Assembly (NCBI RefSeq): GCF_025564065.1
Contig: NZ_JAMGZK010000044.1
Location: 119,706 to 183,705, forward strand
Direction: 5' to 3'
Source: Silvania hatchlandensis
GTDB taxonomy: Bacteria > Pseudomonadota > Gammaproteobacteria > Enterobacterales > Enterobacteriaceae
Length of the DNA: 64,000 nucleotides
Both the position numbers and the translations under genes were made by a program. Every line of letters begins with the position of its first letter. Position 1 is the first letter of the stretch. The notes below the pieces were generated by a model. That model searched no databases and was not told the DNA's origin. It worked only from the letters and a program-made list of their open reading frames with translations. Shown in pieces: positions 49,436 through 60,198 of this stretch.

Positions 49436-50200
49436 ATGTGGATTGGCATAATTAGCCTGTTTCCTGAAATGTTCCGCGCGATTACTGATTACGGGGTAAC
49501 TGGCCGGGCAGTAAAAAATGGCCTGCTGAGCATCGAGAGCTGGAGTCCACGTGACTTCACGCATGACCGGCACCGTACCGTGGACGAACGTCCTTACGGC
49601 GGCGGACCGGGGATGCTCATGATGGTGCAACCCTTACGGGATGCCATCGCAGCAGCAAAAGCCGCGGCAGGTGAAGGCGCAAAGGTGATTTATCTGTCAC
49701 CTCAGGGACGCAAGCTTGATCAAGCGGGCGTCAGCGAACTGGCAACGAATCAAAAGCTGATTCTGGTGTGCGGTCGCTACGAAGGAATAGATGAGCGCGT
49801 AATTCAGACCGAGATTGACGAAGAATGGTCTATCGGCGATTACGTTCTCAGCGGTGGTGAGTTACCGGCGATGACGCTGATTGACTCCGTTTCCCGGTTC
49901 ATTCCGGGGGTACTGGGTCACGAAGCTTCGGCAACAGAAGATTCTTTTGCCGATGGATTGCTGGACTGCCCACACTATACCCGTCCTGAAGTGTTAGAAG
50001 GGATGGAGGTACCGCCGGTTTTACTGTCGGGAAACCATGCCGAGATTCGTCGCTGGCGTCTGAAGCAGTCGCTGGGCCGTACCTGGCTTAGAAGACCTGA
50101 ACTTCTGGAAAACCTGGCTCTGACTGAAGAGCAAGCAAAGTTGCTGGCCGAGTTCAAAACTGAATACGCGCAGCAACAGAAACATGATGGGATGGCCTGA
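49436..50200 (+). CDS. trmD: tRNA (guanine-37-N1)-methyltransferase
   Basis: Methylates G37 next to the anticodon of several tRNAs using S-adenosylmethionine, preventing frameshifting. The 254-residue SPOUT enzyme has the trefoil-knot cofactor loops [13 protein letters not shown] and [19 protein letters not shown], and the [11 protein letters not shown] motif. Length is within one residue of E. coli TrmD. Confidence 0.97.
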   Translation: MWIGIISLFPEMFRAITDYGVTGRAVKNGLLSIESWSPRDFTHDRHRTVDERPYGGGPGMLMMVQPLRDAIAAAKAAAGEGAKVIYLSPQGRKLDQAGVSELATNQKLILVCGRYEGIDERVIQTEIDEEWSIGDYVLSGGELPAMTLIDSVSRFIPGVLGHEASATEDSFADGLLDCPHYTRPEVLEGMEVPPVLLSGNHAEIRRWRLKQSLGRTWLRRPELLENLALTEEQAKLLAEFKTEYAQQQKHDGMA

Positions 50201-50238
50201 GGCCCCCGAATATCAGTTTACCCAGGATAAGAGATTAA

Positions 50239-50589
<351 letters not shown>

Positions 50590-50617
50590 GACCCGCTTAA
50601 GCAACATCCTGATAAAA

Positions 50618-50648
50618 AGGGCTGGCCGCAAGGCTGGCCCTTTTTTTG
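50618..50648 (+). terminator. Rho-independent terminator of the rpsP operon
   Basis: AGGGCTGGCC, a GCAA loop and GGCTGGCCCT pair with two wobbles, followed by a run of seven T. Confidence 0.85.
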
Positions 50649-50720
50649 TCTCTGTGCGCTATACACATTAACCAATTCGTCATAAATCGTTTACAATGCC
50701 CCTGCTTTAATGGAGGGGAT

Positions 50721-51116
50721 GTGAAGACGAATCAGCAGCAGGCACCATGGCAACGCATCGCGGTCAGTATCGCGCTGTTCGCGATCCTGCTGATCGTCAT
50801 CGCGCCGCTGATCTCTGTTGCGCTGCAAAAAGATCCCATGAGCGCGATGCCTGGGATGCATCATGATATGAGTATGATGTCGGAGCATCACGCGCCCTCA
50901 GAGAGCGTTCCGGTTGACCATGCTGAAGCCTGCGGATACTGCGTACTGTTGACGCACGTTCCGGGCGTGATGCTGGCGCTGGTGATGCTGCTCGGCGCAC
51001 GAGTACTCAGACAGCGTCTTATCCCGCCGCGACCCGTCGTTCACCACTGGCACTTCTTCCCCTGGCTTTGCCCCGATACCCGCGCGCCGCCGCAGACGTC
51101 TGCTTTATTCCTGTAA
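50721..51116 (+). CDS. DUF2946 small membrane protein with Met/His-rich segment
   Basis: A 131-residue protein with one N-terminal membrane helix (RIAVSIALFAILLIVIAPLI), a methionine- and histidine-rich periplasmic loop (MPGMHHDMSMMSEHH), a CGYC pair, and a second helix (VPGVMLALVMLLGARVL). DUF2946 proteins often sit beside copper- or iron-linked PepSY proteins and TonB receptors. Metal handling is inferred from the metal-binding residues and the next gene. GTG 50721 follows a strong GGAGGGG site. It lies where E. coli has the yfiRNB genes. Confidence 0.75.
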   Translation: MKTNQQQAPWQRIAVSIALFAILLIVIAPLISVALQKDPMSAMPGMHHDMSMMSEHHAPSESVPVDHAEACGYCVLLTHVPGVMLALVMLLGARVLRQRLIPPRPVVHHWHFFPWLCPDTRAPPQTSALFL

Positions 51117-51168
51117 AAATAATGTACGCCATCGCGTATTGATAACTTTTTGCCGTAAAAGGGAAAGC

Positions 51169-52536
51169 ATGACTACCTGCAACTCGCGCGCAGCATGGGG
51201 CAACCTGCTGCGTCGTCTTCACTTCTATGTTGGTCTGTTTGTCGGACCGTTTATCTTTATTGCTGCCCTGTCCGGGACGCTGTACGTCGCGACGCCGCAG
51301 CTGGAGAACAGCCTCTACCATCATGCACTGTTCAGCGATACGCAGGGCCAGGCACGTCCGCTGGCCGAGCAAATCGCCGTCGCGGAGCAGGTCACCGGTG
51401 GCGAGCTGCGCTTGCAGGCGGTGCGTCCGGGTCTGACAACAGGTGAGACCACCCGTGTGATGTACGTTGATCCGGCGCTGAAGGCTTCGGAAAACCGGGC
51501 GATATTTATCGATCCGGTCAGCCTCGAAGTGCGCGGCGATATGACGGTCTATGGCACCAGCGGTATTCTGCCGTTACGGCAAACCATCGACTATCTGCAT
51601 CAGTCTTTGCTGCTGGGCGATGTGGGGCGTCTTTATAGCGAGCTGGCCGCATCCTGGATGTGGATTGCCGCGCTGGGTGGGATCGCGCTGTGGTTCTCAA
51701 CCCGGCCAAAACGTCGCATCAATAACCGCTTTCAGAACCGCCGCCGGGTGCATGTGTCGCTCGGCTGGGTTCTGCTGACCGGTATGCTACTGTTCTCTGC
51801 TACCGGCCTGACCTGGTCTCAGTGGGCGGGCGGCAATGTGGATAAACTGCGGGCGGAAATGGGCTGGCTGACGCCGCAGGTCAACACGCAGCTTCATGGC
51901 CCGGCGGGGGTGACCGACCCGCATGCTGAGCATCATGGGCATCCTATGACCATGCCGATGCCGCAGATGAAACCCGATCTGACGCTGTTTGATGGGGTTC
52001 TGCACGCCGCCAATACCGCGGGCATTGATGCCACGAAGCTGGAGATCCGCCCGGCGAAGAGCGGCACGCAGGCGTGGACCGTGACCGAGATTGACCGTAG
52101 CTGGCCGACCCAGGTCGACGCGGTGGCCGTTGACCCCGGCACGTTGACTGTGCTCGACCATACCCGCTTTGCTGATTATCCGCTGATGGCCAAACTGACC
52201 CGCTGGGGCGTGGATTTCCACATGGGCGTGCTGTTTGGCCTGCCGAACCAGCTGGTGCTGATCGCATTTGGCATTGGGCTGTGCGTGATGATCGTCTGGG
52301 GCTATCGGATGTGGTGGATGCGCAGACCGAAGCAGACGGCAACCGATCCCGCCTCGACCCTGGTCCAGACCTGGCTCATGCTGCCGGTATGGGGACGCAT
52401 GCTGTCGTTAGTCATCAGCGTGCTGCTGGGGCTGGCGATGCCGGTGATGGGCTGCAGTCTGGTGCTGTTCGTTATGGCTGACTGGCTGCGCTGGCGGTCT
52501 GCGACGAAGCTGTCGCTGGCTGAGCCAATAAAATAG
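51169..52536 (+). CDS. PepSY-associated transmembrane protein, probable metal-related reductase or transporter
   Basis: A 455-residue inner-membrane protein of the PepSY_TM family (PiuB-like). The N-terminal helix is LLRRLHFYVGLFVGPFIFIA, with the family RxxH pattern. PepSY-like periplasmic regions alternate with helices (WMWIAALGGIALWFST, VSLGWVLLTGMLLFSATGLT, QLVLIAFGIGLCVMIVWGYR). A His/Met-rich insert, HAEHHGHPMTMPMPQMKPD, lies at about residues 245-265 and looks like a copper site. The family is tied to siderophore-iron or copper uptake; the substrate is not settled. ATG 51169 follows AAGGGAAAG. It is probably co-transcribed with the DUF2946 gene. Confidence 0.8.
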   Translation: MTTCNSRAAWGNLLRRLHFYVGLFVGPFIFIAALSGTLYVATPQLENSLYHHALFSDTQGQARPLAEQIAVAEQVTGGELRLQAVRPGLTTGETTRVMYVDPALKASENRAIFIDPVSLEVRGDMTVYGTSGILPLRQTIDYLHQSLLLGDVGRLYSELAASWMWIAALGGIALWFSTRPKRRINNRFQNRRRVHVSLGWVLLTGMLLFSATGLTWSQWAGGNVDKLRAEMGWLTPQVNTQLHGPAGVTDPHAEHHGHPMTMPMPQMKPDLTLFDGVLHAANTAGIDATKLEIRPAKSGTQAWTVTEIDRSWPTQVDAVAVDPGTLTVLDHTRFADYPLMAKLTRWGVDFHMGVLFGLPNQLVLIAFGIGLCVMIVWGYRMWWMRRPKQTATDPASTLVQTWLMLPVWGRMLSLVISVLLGLAMPVMGCSLVLFVMADWLRWRSATKLSLAEPIK

Positions 52537-52544
52537 TCGTGCAG

Positions 52545-52587
52545 GACGTGCCAATAACTGCCGCCTGGCGGTGGTTGTCGGCACGTC
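52545..52587. terminator. Extended hairpin between the PepSY gene and yfiL
   Basis: GACGTGCC (52545-52552) and GGCACGTC (52580-52587) pair, with an inner GCCGCC/GGCGGT stem. No T run follows. It sits between convergent genes and may block read-through. Confidence 0.45.
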
Positions 52588-52598
52588 GCTTAGTTGCA

Positions 52599-52973
52599 TT
52601 AATTTAAGCGGCTGGCCTGGGTTCCCTCTTTCATGCCGTGCTGCCAGGCTTCACGCAGCTTAGTGTTGTTATCCGCCGTATCGCAGCTGGCCGGGAAAAT
52701 CCGGCCCGCTAATCCCCAGGCATAAACAAAGTTCTCCTGACAAATTTTCTCCTGCCCCTCTTTGTACCCGCTCAGATACTCAGAACGATCCACTTTCGGG
52801 TCGTTAAAGTTAGCCGCCAGCGATTGGTTGGATTTTACGGCTACGCCGTTCATGGCGTCTTCTTTACCGGCATCGAACCAGTCGGTTCCCGTCCAGGTGG
52901 GTTGATGCGTGTAAGGATCGATCTGACATGCAGTTAAAAGCAGGCACAGCAAAGAGGTCACAATAAAGCGCAT
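52599..52973 (-). CDS. yfiL: DUF2799 lipoprotein YfiL
   Basis: A small lipoprotein of 124 residues as precursor, with signal and lipobox MRFIVTSLLCLLLTAC. The body carries DUF2799 features (DWFDAGKEDAMNGVA, YLSGYKEGQEKICQ, a C-terminal WQHGMKEGTQ). Function is unknown. Position next to aroF matches E. coli yfiL, but its usual neighbours yfiRNB are not here. ATG 52973 begins the signal sequence; a longer in-frame start at 52994 adds only MKKGECL. Confidence 0.85.
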   Translation of the reverse strand: MRFIVTSLLCLLLTACQIDPYTHQPTWTGTDWFDAGKEDAMNGVAVKSNQSLAANFNDPKVDRSEYLSGYKEGQEKICQENFVYAWGLAGRIFPASCDTADNNTKLREAWQHGMKEGTQASRLN

Positions 52974-53024
52974 AAGGCATTCTCCCTTTTTCATTCAGCA
53001 TAGCCTGGCGCAGATAACGCGTGC

Positions 53025-53095
53025 TGTAATTTTTACGTTACACATTAATCGAATGTTTTTTGCCTTAAATTGCATGCTGTAAAGTATTATTTACG
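53025..53095 (+). promoter_or_regulatory. TyrR boxes upstream of aroF
   Basis: TGTAAA-N6-TTTACG at 53078-53095 is a strong TyrR box. TGTAAT-N6-GTTACA at 53025-53042 is a weaker one. TyrR with tyrosine represses aroF-tyrA in E. coli through several boxes in this position. Confidence 0.8.
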
Positions 53096-53188
53096 TATTT
53101 TGGATTGAAATCTTTACTATCTGTGGTATCGTTGGGTTTCCTCGCTGAGGAAAACAACTATCGCAAACGAGCTTCCAGGATCGCCATC

Positions 53189-54259
53189 ATGCAAAAAGAC
53201 GCGCTGAATAACGTACATATTACCGACGAACACGTTCTGATCACCCCGGACCAACTGAAAGCGGAATTCCCGCTGAGCGTTGAGCAAGAGGCGCAAATCG
53301 CGCACTCCCGCCAGACCATTTCCAATATCATTGCCGGACGCGATCCGCGTTTGTTGGTGGTATGCGGTCCGTGCTCTATCCACGATCCAGAAACTGCCAT
53401 CGAATATGCTCAGCGTTTTAAAGCCCTTGCCGAAGAGGTCAGCGATAACCTCTATCTCGTCATGCGCGTCTATTTTGAAAAACCTCGTACCACCGTTGGC
53501 TGGAAAGGGTTGATTAACGATCCTCACATGGATGGTTCGTTTGATGTCGAAGCTGGCCTGAAGATTGCGCGCCATCTTCTGGTCGAGCTGGTGAACATGG
53601 GCCTGCCGCTGGCAACAGAAGCGCTGGATCCAAACAGCCCGCAGTACCTGGGCGATCTGTTCAGCTGGTCGGCAATCGGTGCCCGTACGACCGAGTCGCA
53701 AACCCACCGTGAGATGGCGTCTGGCCTGTCTATGCCGGTTGGTTTCAAAAACGGTACCGACGGCAGCCTGGCGACGGCGATCAACGCCATGCGTGCTGCG
53801 GCGATGCCGCACCGCTTCGTCGGTATCAACCAGGCCGGTCAGGTTTGTCTGCTGCAGACGCAGGGCAACCCGGATGGTCACGTTATCCTGCGTGGCGGCA
53901 AGGCACCAAACTACAGCCCGGCAGATGTCGCGCAGTGCGAAAAAGAGATGGAACAGGCAGGACTGCGCCCGGCACTGATGGTAGATTGCAGTCATGGTAA
54001 TTCTAATAAAGATTACCGTCGTCAGCCTGCGGTGGCAGAATCCGTCGTGGCGCAGATTAAAGATGGCAACCGTTCGATTATTGGCCTGATGATTGAAAGT
54101 AACATCCATGAAGGCAATCAATCATCCGAACAGCCGCGCAGCGCTATGAAACACGGTGTCTCCGTGACCGATGCCTGCATTAGCTGGGAAGCCACCGATG
54201 CGCTGCTGCGTGAGATCCACAAAGATTTGAACGGCCAGCTGGCGACGCGTCTGGCTTAA
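53189..54259 (+). CDS. aroF: DAHP synthase, tyrosine-sensitive isozyme
   Basis: The first step of the shikimate pathway, condensing phosphoenolpyruvate with erythrose-4-phosphate. The 356 residues equal E. coli AroF. Visible are [11 protein letters not shown], the [15 protein letters not shown] active-site loop, the metal cysteine region, and [11 protein letters not shown]8, important for tyrosine inhibition in E. coli AroF, is present. ATG 53189 restores the family start. It forms an operon with tyrA, 10 bases downstream. Confidence 0.97.
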   Translation: MQKDALNNVHITDEHVLITPDQLKAEFPLSVEQEAQIAHSRQTISNIIAGRDPRLLVVCGPCSIHDPETAIEYAQRFKALAEEVSDNLYLVMRVYFEKPRTTVGWKGLINDPHMDGSFDVEAGLKIARHLLVELVNMGLPLATEALDPNSPQYLGDLFSWSAIGARTTESQTHREMASGLSMPVGFKNGTDGSLATAINAMRAAAMPHRFVGINQAGQVCLLQTQGNPDGHVILRGGKAPNYSPADVAQCEKEMEQAGLRPALMVDCSHGNSNKDYRRQPAVAESVVAQIKDGNRSIIGLMIESNIHEGNQSSEQPRSAMKHGVSVTDACISWEATDALLREIHKDLNGQLATRLA

Positions 54260-54269
54260 GAGGTTTGTT

Positions 54270-55391
54270 ATGGTTGCTGAATTGACCGCATTACGCGATC
54301 AAATTGATGAGGTGGATAAGGCGCTGCTGGATCTGCTGGCGCGCCGGATGGCGCTGGTCGCTGAAGTCGGCGAGGTCAAAAGTAAATACGGCCTGCCGAT
54401 TTACGTGCCAGAGCGCGAAGCCTCCATGCTGGCATCACGGCGGAAAGAGGCCCAGGCGCTGGGCGTCTCGCCGGATCTGATTGAAGATGTGCTGCGCCGC
54501 GTGATGCGGGAATCCTACTCCAGTGAAAATGACAAAGGCTTCAAAACCCTCTGTCCAACGCTGCGCCCGGTCGTCATTGTTGGCGGCGACGGGCAGATGG
54601 GGCGTCTGTTTGAGAAGATGCTGACGCTTTCTGGCTACCAGGTGCGGATCCTCGAAAAAGAGGACTGGGCGCAGGCAGAGGCGACGGTCGCAGACGCAGG
54701 CATGGTGATTGTCAGCGTTCCGATCCACGTGACCGAAGAGATTATTGCTAAACTGCCTCCGCTGCCGGAAGACTGCATTTTGGTTGATCTGGCCTCGGTC
54801 AAAAATGGTCCGCTGCAGGCGATGCTGGCCGCGCATAACGGTCCGGTTCTTGGTCTGCACCCGATGTTTGGCCCGGACAGCGGCAGCCTGGCAAAACAGG
54901 TTGTCGTGTACTGCGATGGCCGCCAGCCGGAAGCTTATCAGTGGTTCCTGGAACAGATGCAGGTGTGGGGTGCACGTTTACACCGGATCAGCGCCGTCGA
55001 GCACGACCAGAACATGGCCTTTATCCAGGCGCTGCGCCACTTCGCGACCTTCGCATATGGCCTGCATCTGGCAGAAGAGAATGTCCAGCTTGAGCAACTG
55101 CTGTCGTTGTCATCACCGATTTACCGTCTTGAACTGGCGATGGTCGGGCGTCTCTTTGCTCAGGATCCACAGCTGTATGCCGACATCATCATGTCGTCGG
55201 GCAGCAATCTTGCGCTGATCAAACGTTACTACCAGCGTTTTGGTGAAGCGATCACTTTGCTGGAGCAGGGTGATAAACAGGCCTTTATCGACAGCTTCCG
55301 TAAGGTCGAGCACTGGTTTGGCGATTACGCCCAGCGCTTCCAGAACGAAAGTCGAATTTTACTGCGACAGGCCAACGACAGTCGCCAGTAA
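54270..55391 (+). CDS. tyrA: Chorismate mutase / prephenate dehydrogenase (T-protein)
   Basis: A bifunctional enzyme of tyrosine synthesis, 373 residues as in E. coli. Residues 1-90 or so are the chorismate mutase domain ([20 protein letters not shown]). The rest is the NAD-dependent prephenate dehydrogenase with the Rossmann motif [18 protein letters not shown] and the [11 protein letters not shown] active-site segment. It is second in the TyrR-controlled operon. Confidence 0.97.
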   Translation: MVAELTALRDQIDEVDKALLDLLARRMALVAEVGEVKSKYGLPIYVPEREASMLASRRKEAQALGVSPDLIEDVLRRVMRESYSSENDKGFKTLCPTLRPVVIVGGDGQMGRLFEKMLTLSGYQVRILEKEDWAQAEATVADAGMVIVSVPIHVTEEIIAKLPPLPEDCILVDLASVKNGPLQAMLAAHNGPVLGLHPMFGPDSGSLAKQVVVYCDGRQPEAYQWFLEQMQVWGARLHRISAVEHDQNMAFIQALRHFATFAYGLHLAEENVQLEQLLSLSSPIYRLELAMVGRLFAQDPQLYADIIMSSGSNLALIKRYYQRFGEAITLLEQGDKQAFIDSFRKVEHWFGDYAQRFQNESRILLRQANDSRQ

Positions 55392-55410
55392 TCTAATGAT
55401 GTATATACTA

Positions 55411-55435
55411 AAAGCCAGCACTGCTGGCTTTTTTC
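55411..55435 (+). terminator. Rho-independent terminator of aroF-tyrA
   Basis: AAGCCAGCA (55412-55420), one loop base and TGCTGGCTT (55422-55430) form a near-perfect stem followed by T. Confidence 0.85.
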
Positions 55436-55451
55436 ATTTTGGGGATTTGTC

Positions 55452-56321
55452 ATGGCCGAACCACGCGTTCTGTTTGATTATACGGGGCATTTACCGGAAT
55501 GCCCGACCTGGTGCGAAGCGGAAAACGCCCTGTATTGGGCAGATATACTGGAAGGCGAGATCCACCGATATCACCTGCCTACGGCGGAACACACCGTTTT
55601 GTCCTTCCACGAAGAAGTGGGGTGTTTTGCTCTACGCCACGGCGGCTTTATTGTTGCCATGCGTAATGCCATCTGGCTGACCGACAGGCAGGGGCTGCTG
55701 CAGCGTAAGGTCTGCGATAATCCGTCCAATCCGCAGCTGGCGCGCTTTAATGACGGCGGCACGGATCATTTTGGCCGCTTCTATGCGGGAACCTTCTGGG
55801 GGCCGGGCGACTATAACGGTGCGCTGCTGATGCGGATCGACAATGACCTGACGCCGAAGGTCATCCAGTGTGATATCCACGGTCATAACGGTCTGGCATT
55901 CAGCGAAGATAAGCGCTGGATGTATACCTCTGATACGCCAAATGCCGTGATTTATCGCACGCCGCTGGACGAGCAGGGCGAGCCTGGCAAACGGGAGATA
56001 TTTCATCGCTTTCTGCCGGGAGAAGGGATCCCCGACGGTGCGGCGATGGATGTCGAAGGCTGTTACTGGAGCGCACTGTTCGACGGCTGGCGCATCGCGC
56101 GCTTTTCTCCGCAGGGGGAACAGCTGGAAGAGTACCGCCTGCCAGTGCGCTACCCGACGATGGTTTGTTTCGGTGGTGACGATATGCAAACGCTTTTTAT
56201 CACCACCACCCGTGAAAACATGGATCCGCAGGAGATTGCGGCCTGGCCGCTATCCGGGGCTATTTTCACCCTGCCGGTTAGCGTGGCAGGGGTGAAAAAA
56301 AGCCTCTTTATACCGCGTTAA
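55452..56321 (+). CDS. SMP-30/gluconolactonase-type six-bladed propeller protein
   Basis: A 289-residue cytoplasmic protein of the SMP-30/GNL/LRE family, calcium- or zinc-dependent lactonases of sugar acids. The metal ligands expected for the family are visible: E16 (LPECPTW), an asparagine in ARFNDGGTD near residue 100, HGHNGLAFS near 143, and the aspartate in GIPDGAAMD near 197. An active lactonase is likely; the sugar is unknown. It lies between tyrA and pheA, where E. coli K-12 has no such gene, and its stop overlaps the pheA stop on the other strand. Confidence 0.85.
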   Translation: MAEPRVLFDYTGHLPECPTWCEAENALYWADILEGEIHRYHLPTAEHTVLSFHEEVGCFALRHGGFIVAMRNAIWLTDRQGLLQRKVCDNPSNPQLARFNDGGTDHFGRFYAGTFWGPGDYNGALLMRIDNDLTPKVIQCDIHGHNGLAFSEDKRWMYTSDTPNAVIYRTPLDEQGEPGKREIFHRFLPGEGIPDGAAMDVEGCYWSALFDGWRIARFSPQGEQLEEYRLPVRYPTMVCFGGDDMQTLFITTTRENMDPQEIAAWPLSGAIFTLPVSVAGVKKSLFIPR

Positions 56322-57478
56322 GCCGGATCCACCGGGACGACGTTCTCGCTCGGATAGCAGCCCAGCACCTTCATCGAACGGGTAATTTTACCCAGCTCGC
56401 GCAGGGCTTTCTGCATGGATGCAGATTCCAGGTTGGCCTGGATATCGAGATAAAACATCTCTTCCCACGGGTTGCCGTGAATAGGACGGGATTCCAGTTT
56501 GGTCATGATCAGATTGTGGTTACGCAGCACCAGCAGCGCCTCAACCAGCGCACCCGCCTGTTGGCCGGTTGCCATCAGCAGCGTGGTTTTAGCTGGAACC
56601 TGATCGGAAACGTCGATGGCTTTACGCGCTAGCACAACAAAACGGGTGATGTTTTGCGTCTGGTTCGCCAGATTACGCTCCAGAACCTGCAATCCATACA
56701 GTGCCCCGCCCGCTTCATTCCCCAGTGCGGCAACGGTAGGGGTATTGGTCTGAGCCACTTTCTCCATGGCGGCTGAGGTGCTCTCGGTATACTCAATTTT
56801 CCAGCCCGGATAGCGGTTCAGGAACTGGCTACACTGCTGGAACGGCTGCGGATGGCTGTACACCGTCTCGATCTTACTCAGGTCGGTAGAGCCGCTCACC
56901 AGCACGCAGTGGTCGATAGGGATGGTCAGTTCGCCAACCAGCGACAGGGTGGTGTGCTGGAGTAAATCGTAGACGTCGTTAATCGCGCCGGAACTGGTGT
57001 TCTCGATTGGGACGATGGCGTAATCCGCTTGCCCGGTTTCAACCTGATTGAAAATATCGGCAAATTTCGCACAGCCGCTCTCGATAAACTCTTCAAAATG
57101 GCGGGCAGCGTACTGACGAGCCGCAAGGTGGGAATAGGACCCTTTTGGCCCCAGGAAGGCAACGCGCGCAGAGTGCGGATTGGTTTTATTCAGATGCTGT
57201 TGCAGTAACGCCTGTTGAGTCAGGACCGAATCTTCAATAATCAGCTGGAACAGGCGAGTGATGTAATGCGCGTCCAGATGATGCGTTTTACCGAGCGTAA
57301 TCAAGCGTTCCAGCAGATCACGCTCACGATCGATATCGCGTACCGGACGATGCGAAGCCAGTTTCGCCTTGCCAACCTCGACGGCAAGCGCGCGGCGTTC
57401 TGCCAGCATTGAAAGCAATTTTTCATCCAGAGTGCTGATCTTATCTCGCAGGTCCAGTAACGGGTTTTCCGATGTCAT
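56318..57478 (-). CDS. pheA: Chorismate mutase / prephenate dehydratase (P-protein)
   Basis: A bifunctional enzyme of phenylalanine synthesis, 386 residues as in E. coli. The chorismate mutase domain ([20 protein letters not shown]) is followed by the dehydratase domain ([38 protein letters not shown]) and the phenylalanine-binding ACT domain ([18 protein letters not shown]). ATG 57478 begins the canonical MTSENPLL; an open GTG extension runs through the attenuator and is an artefact. Confidence 0.97.
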   Translation of the reverse strand: MTSENPLLDLRDKISTLDEKLLSMLAERRALAVEVGKAKLASHRPVRDIDRERDLLERLITLGKTHHLDAHYITRLFQLIIEDSVLTQQALLQQHLNKTNPHSARVAFLGPKGSYSHLAARQYAARHFEEFIESGCAKFADIFNQVETGQADYAIVPIENTSSGAINDVYDLLQHTTLSLVGELTIPIDHCVLVSGSTDLSKIETVYSHPQPFQQCSQFLNRYPGWKIEYTESTSAAMEKVAQTNTPTVAALGNEAGGALYGLQVLERNLANQTQNITRFVVLARKAIDVSDQVPAKTTLLMATGQQAGALVEALLVLRNHNLIMTKLESRPIHGNPWEEMFYLDIQANLESASMQKALRELGKITRSMKVLGCYPSENVVPVDPA

Positions 57479-57507
57479 AGTGTTGCCTTTGTCTTTTATC
57501 GTTATCA

Positions 57508-57538
57508 ATAAAAAAGGCCCCCCGGTGTGGGAGGCCTT
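57508..57538 (-). terminator. pheA attenuator hairpin
   Basis: On the minus strand AAGGCCTCCC and GGGGGGCCTT form a stem around ACACC, followed by six T. It lies between the leader peptide gene and pheA. Antitermination depends on ribosome stalling at Phe codons in pheL. Confidence 0.9.
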
Positions 57539-57584
57539 GTTGTTCGTCTTCGCATTCTTTATCACACGACGAAACGCCTCCCAA

Positions 57585-57632
57585 TCAGGGGAAGGTAAAA
57601 AAGAATGCGAAGAAAAACGGTTTAGTGGTCAT
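57585..57632 (-). CDS. pheL: pheA operon leader peptide
   Basis: A 15-residue peptide [15 protein letters not shown], with seven phenylalanines. Starved of charged tRNA-Phe, the ribosome stalls here and the downstream terminator cannot form. The E. coli peptide differs only in the first residues. It is too short for usual gene finders. Confidence 0.93.
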   Translation of the reverse strand: MTTKPFFFAFFFTFP

Positions 57633-57658
57633 AAGTGATCTCTTCAATAGACTGACTT

Positions 57659-57688
57659 AAAGTACCCGTACTGTTTTCACCCTGTCAA
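57659..57688 (-). promoter_or_regulatory. pheL-pheA promoter
   Basis: On the minus strand TTGACA (57688-57683) and TACTTT (57664-57659) are 18 bases apart, with GAAAACAGTACGGG between them as in the E. coli promoter. The -35 box abuts the T run of the raiA terminator. Confidence 0.75.
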
Positions 57689-57713
57689 TAAAAAACGCGC
57701 CCGAAGGCGCGTT
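57688..57713 (-). terminator. Rho-independent terminator of raiA
   Basis: AACGCGCC, a UUCG tetraloop and GGCGCGTT form a perfect stem, followed by a T run on the minus strand. Confidence 0.92.
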
Positions 57714-57736
57714 GGCGAGACACTCAATGTAAAGGA

Positions 57737-58147
<411 letters not shown>

Positions 58148-58302
58148 CTAAATCACATTTTTATGTCACTTTTTGTCAGCGGATTCTTTTTGTGAGGCAG
58201 GACAGGAAGAATCAACTTTTACCTTGTCGAGTGGGCAAACTGCGTTCATAGTTGATAGGATTCGTGCGGGCTAAACCGGTTCAGCCTACGACAGATATGA
58301 AT

Positions 58303-58336
58303 AAAAAAACGGCAGCCCGCGGGCTGCCGTTTTGCA
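58303..58336 (-). terminator. Rho-independent terminator of bamD
   Basis: AAAACGGCAGCCC and GGGCTGCCGTTTT form a long stem with a two-base core loop. On the minus strand a T run follows. Confidence 0.9.
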
Positions 58337-58349
58337 TATTGATGAAGGA

Positions 58350-59087
58350 TCAGGAATTGCTGCTGTTGGCGGCAATAATCTTCGCAACTTTTTCCGCCTG
58401 TGCAGTCATCTGCATCTGGCGGTAGGCGTTTTCCATCAGCGTCAGGCCATCACGGGTAGCCTGGGTATCCGGATAATCACGCAGCATGCCTTCAACGCGG
58501 TTCACGACGGCAACCCATGCACCACGGCGGGTGTAATAATCCGCGACAGAGTATTCGTATTTAGCCAAACGATCTTTCAGGAACACCAGCCGCTTGCCGG
58601 CATCCGTAACATACTGGCTGTTCGGATAGCCACGCACCAGTTTGGAGAAGTCGTTGAACGCATCGCGGGCGTGCTGAGGGTCACGGTCTGAACGATCCAC
58701 ACCAAAGAAGCCTTGCAATGCACTGTCATCCAGCGCCATGTTGGTCAGGCCGCGCATATACATAACATAGTCAATATTTGGATGGGTCGGATTCAGACGC
58801 ATGAATCGATCAATCGTTGCCTGCGCCAGCGGCAGATCGGCATTTTTATAGTAGGCGTAGATCAGATCTAACTGTACCTGCTGGGAATAAGGACCAAATG
58901 GATAACGATTATCCAGCGCTTCCAGTTGCGTTATCGCCTGTTTCCAGTTACCGTCCTGCAGCTTTTGCTGAGCAGTCGCATAGATTTCATTCGGCGGATT
59001 GTCAGGGACCTGTTCATTCGAACCGGAGCAGCCCACCAAAGCCAGGCTCAACGTGGCCGCTGCCACCAGATATTTCATGCGCGTCAT
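58350..59087 (-). CDS. bamD: Outer-membrane assembly lipoprotein BamD
   Basis: An essential TPR lipoprotein of the BAM complex. The 245 residues equal E. coli BamD. The lipobox LVGC places the lipidated cysteine at residue 20. TPR helices follow ([60 protein letters not shown]). Confidence 0.97.
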   Translation of the reverse strand: MTRMKYLVAAATLSLALVGCSGSNEQVPDNPPNEIYATAQQKLQDGNWKQAITQLEALDNRYPFGPYSQQVQLDLIYAYYKNADLPLAQATIDRFMRLNPTHPNIDYVMYMRGLTNMALDDSALQGFFGVDRSDRDPQHARDAFNDFSKLVRGYPNSQYVTDAGKRLVFLKDRLAKYEYSVADYYTRRGAWVAVVNRVEGMLRDYPDTQATRDGLTLMENAYRQMQMTAQAEKVAKIIAANSSNS

Positions 59088-59217
59088 GACGTTTTGACTT
59101 TCCTCAAATGTTTGTCCGGGAGAATCTCTTTCCTGCTCCCGATTAAGACCAGCTACAATAGCACACTATATTAAACGGCAAAGCCGTAAAACCCAACGTT
59201 AAACGAAGAAGCAGTCT

Positions 59218-60198
59218 ATGGCACAACGAGTAGAACTCACCGCAACAGTCTCCGAAAAACAGCTCGGACAACGCTTAGATCAGGCTTTGGCCGAAATGTT
59301 CCCTGATTATTCGCGTTCACGCATAAAAGAATGGATTCTGGACCAGCGCGTGCTGGTCAATGGCAAGATTTGGGATAAGCCAAAAGAAAAAGTGTTGGGT
59401 GGGGAAGTTGTTGCCATCAATGCTGATATCGAAGAAGAAGTCCGCTTCGAAGCCCAGGATATCCCGCTGAATATCGTTTATGAAGATGACGACATTCTGG
59501 TAATCAACAAGCCGCGAGATTTAGTCGTGCACCCTGGTGCAGGCAACCCTGACGGCACAGTGCTGAATGCACTGCTGCACTATTATCCACCTATCGCTGA
59601 CGTACCGCGTGCGGGGATCGTTCACCGTCTGGATAAGGACACGACCGGCCTGATGGTCGTTGCGAAGACCATTCCGGCGCAAACGCATCTGGTAGAAGCT
59701 CTGCAGCTGCGTGAAATCACCCGTGAGTATGAAGCCGTCGCAATTGGTCATATGACCTCAGGCGGGACGGTTGAGCAGCCAATTAGCCGTCATCCAACGA
59801 AACGTACCCATATGTCTGTCCATCCAATGGGCAAACCGGCGGTTACGCACTATCGCATTATGGAACATTTCCGCATTCATACGCGTCTGCGTCTGCGACT
59901 GGAAACCGGGCGTACGCATCAGATCCGTGTTCATATGTCCCATATCACCCATCCGCTGGTGGGCGATCAGGTCTATGGTGGCCGTCCGCGTCCGCCAAAA
60001 GGTGCGTCTGAAGAGTTTATCGCTATGCTGCGTAAATTCGACCGACAGGCTCTGCATGCGACCATGCTGCGTCTTTATCATCCGATCACCGGTATTGAGA
60101 TGGAGTGGCATGCGCCAATCCCTCAGGATATGGTGGATCTGATCGACGCGATGCGTGCCGATTTTGAAGAGCATAAAGACAACGTGGATTGGCTATGA
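59218..60198 (+). CDS. rluD: 23S rRNA pseudouridine synthase RluD
   Basis: Makes pseudouridines 1911, 1915 and 1917 in helix 69 of 23S rRNA. The 326 residues equal the E. coli length. An N-terminal S4 domain (QRLDQALAEMFPDYSRSRIK) precedes the catalytic domain with the aspartate in VHRLDKDTTGLMV near residue 139. It is divergent from bamD and coupled to pgeF by a TATGA overlap. Confidence 0.97.
   Translation: MAQRVELTATVSEKQLGQRLDQALAEMFPDYSRSRIKEWILDQRVLVNGKIWDKPKEKVLGGEVVAINADIEEEVRFEAQDIPLNIVYEDDDILVINKPRDLVVHPGAGNPDGTVLNALLHYYPPIADVPRAGIVHRLDKDTTGLMVVAKTIPAQTHLVEALQLREITREYEAVAIGHMTSGGTVEQPISRHPTKRTHMSVHPMGKPAVTHYRIMEHFRIHTRLRLRLETGRTHQIRVHMSHITHPLVGDQVYGGRPRPPKGASEEFIAMLRKFDRQALHATMLRLYHPITGIEMEWHAPIPQDMVDLIDAMRADFEEHKDNVDWL

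Noticed and set aside
57479..57565. A longer pheA reading frame starting at GTG 57565
   Set aside because: It passes through the attenuator hairpin; the canonical MTSENPLL start at 57478 gives the exact E. coli length.
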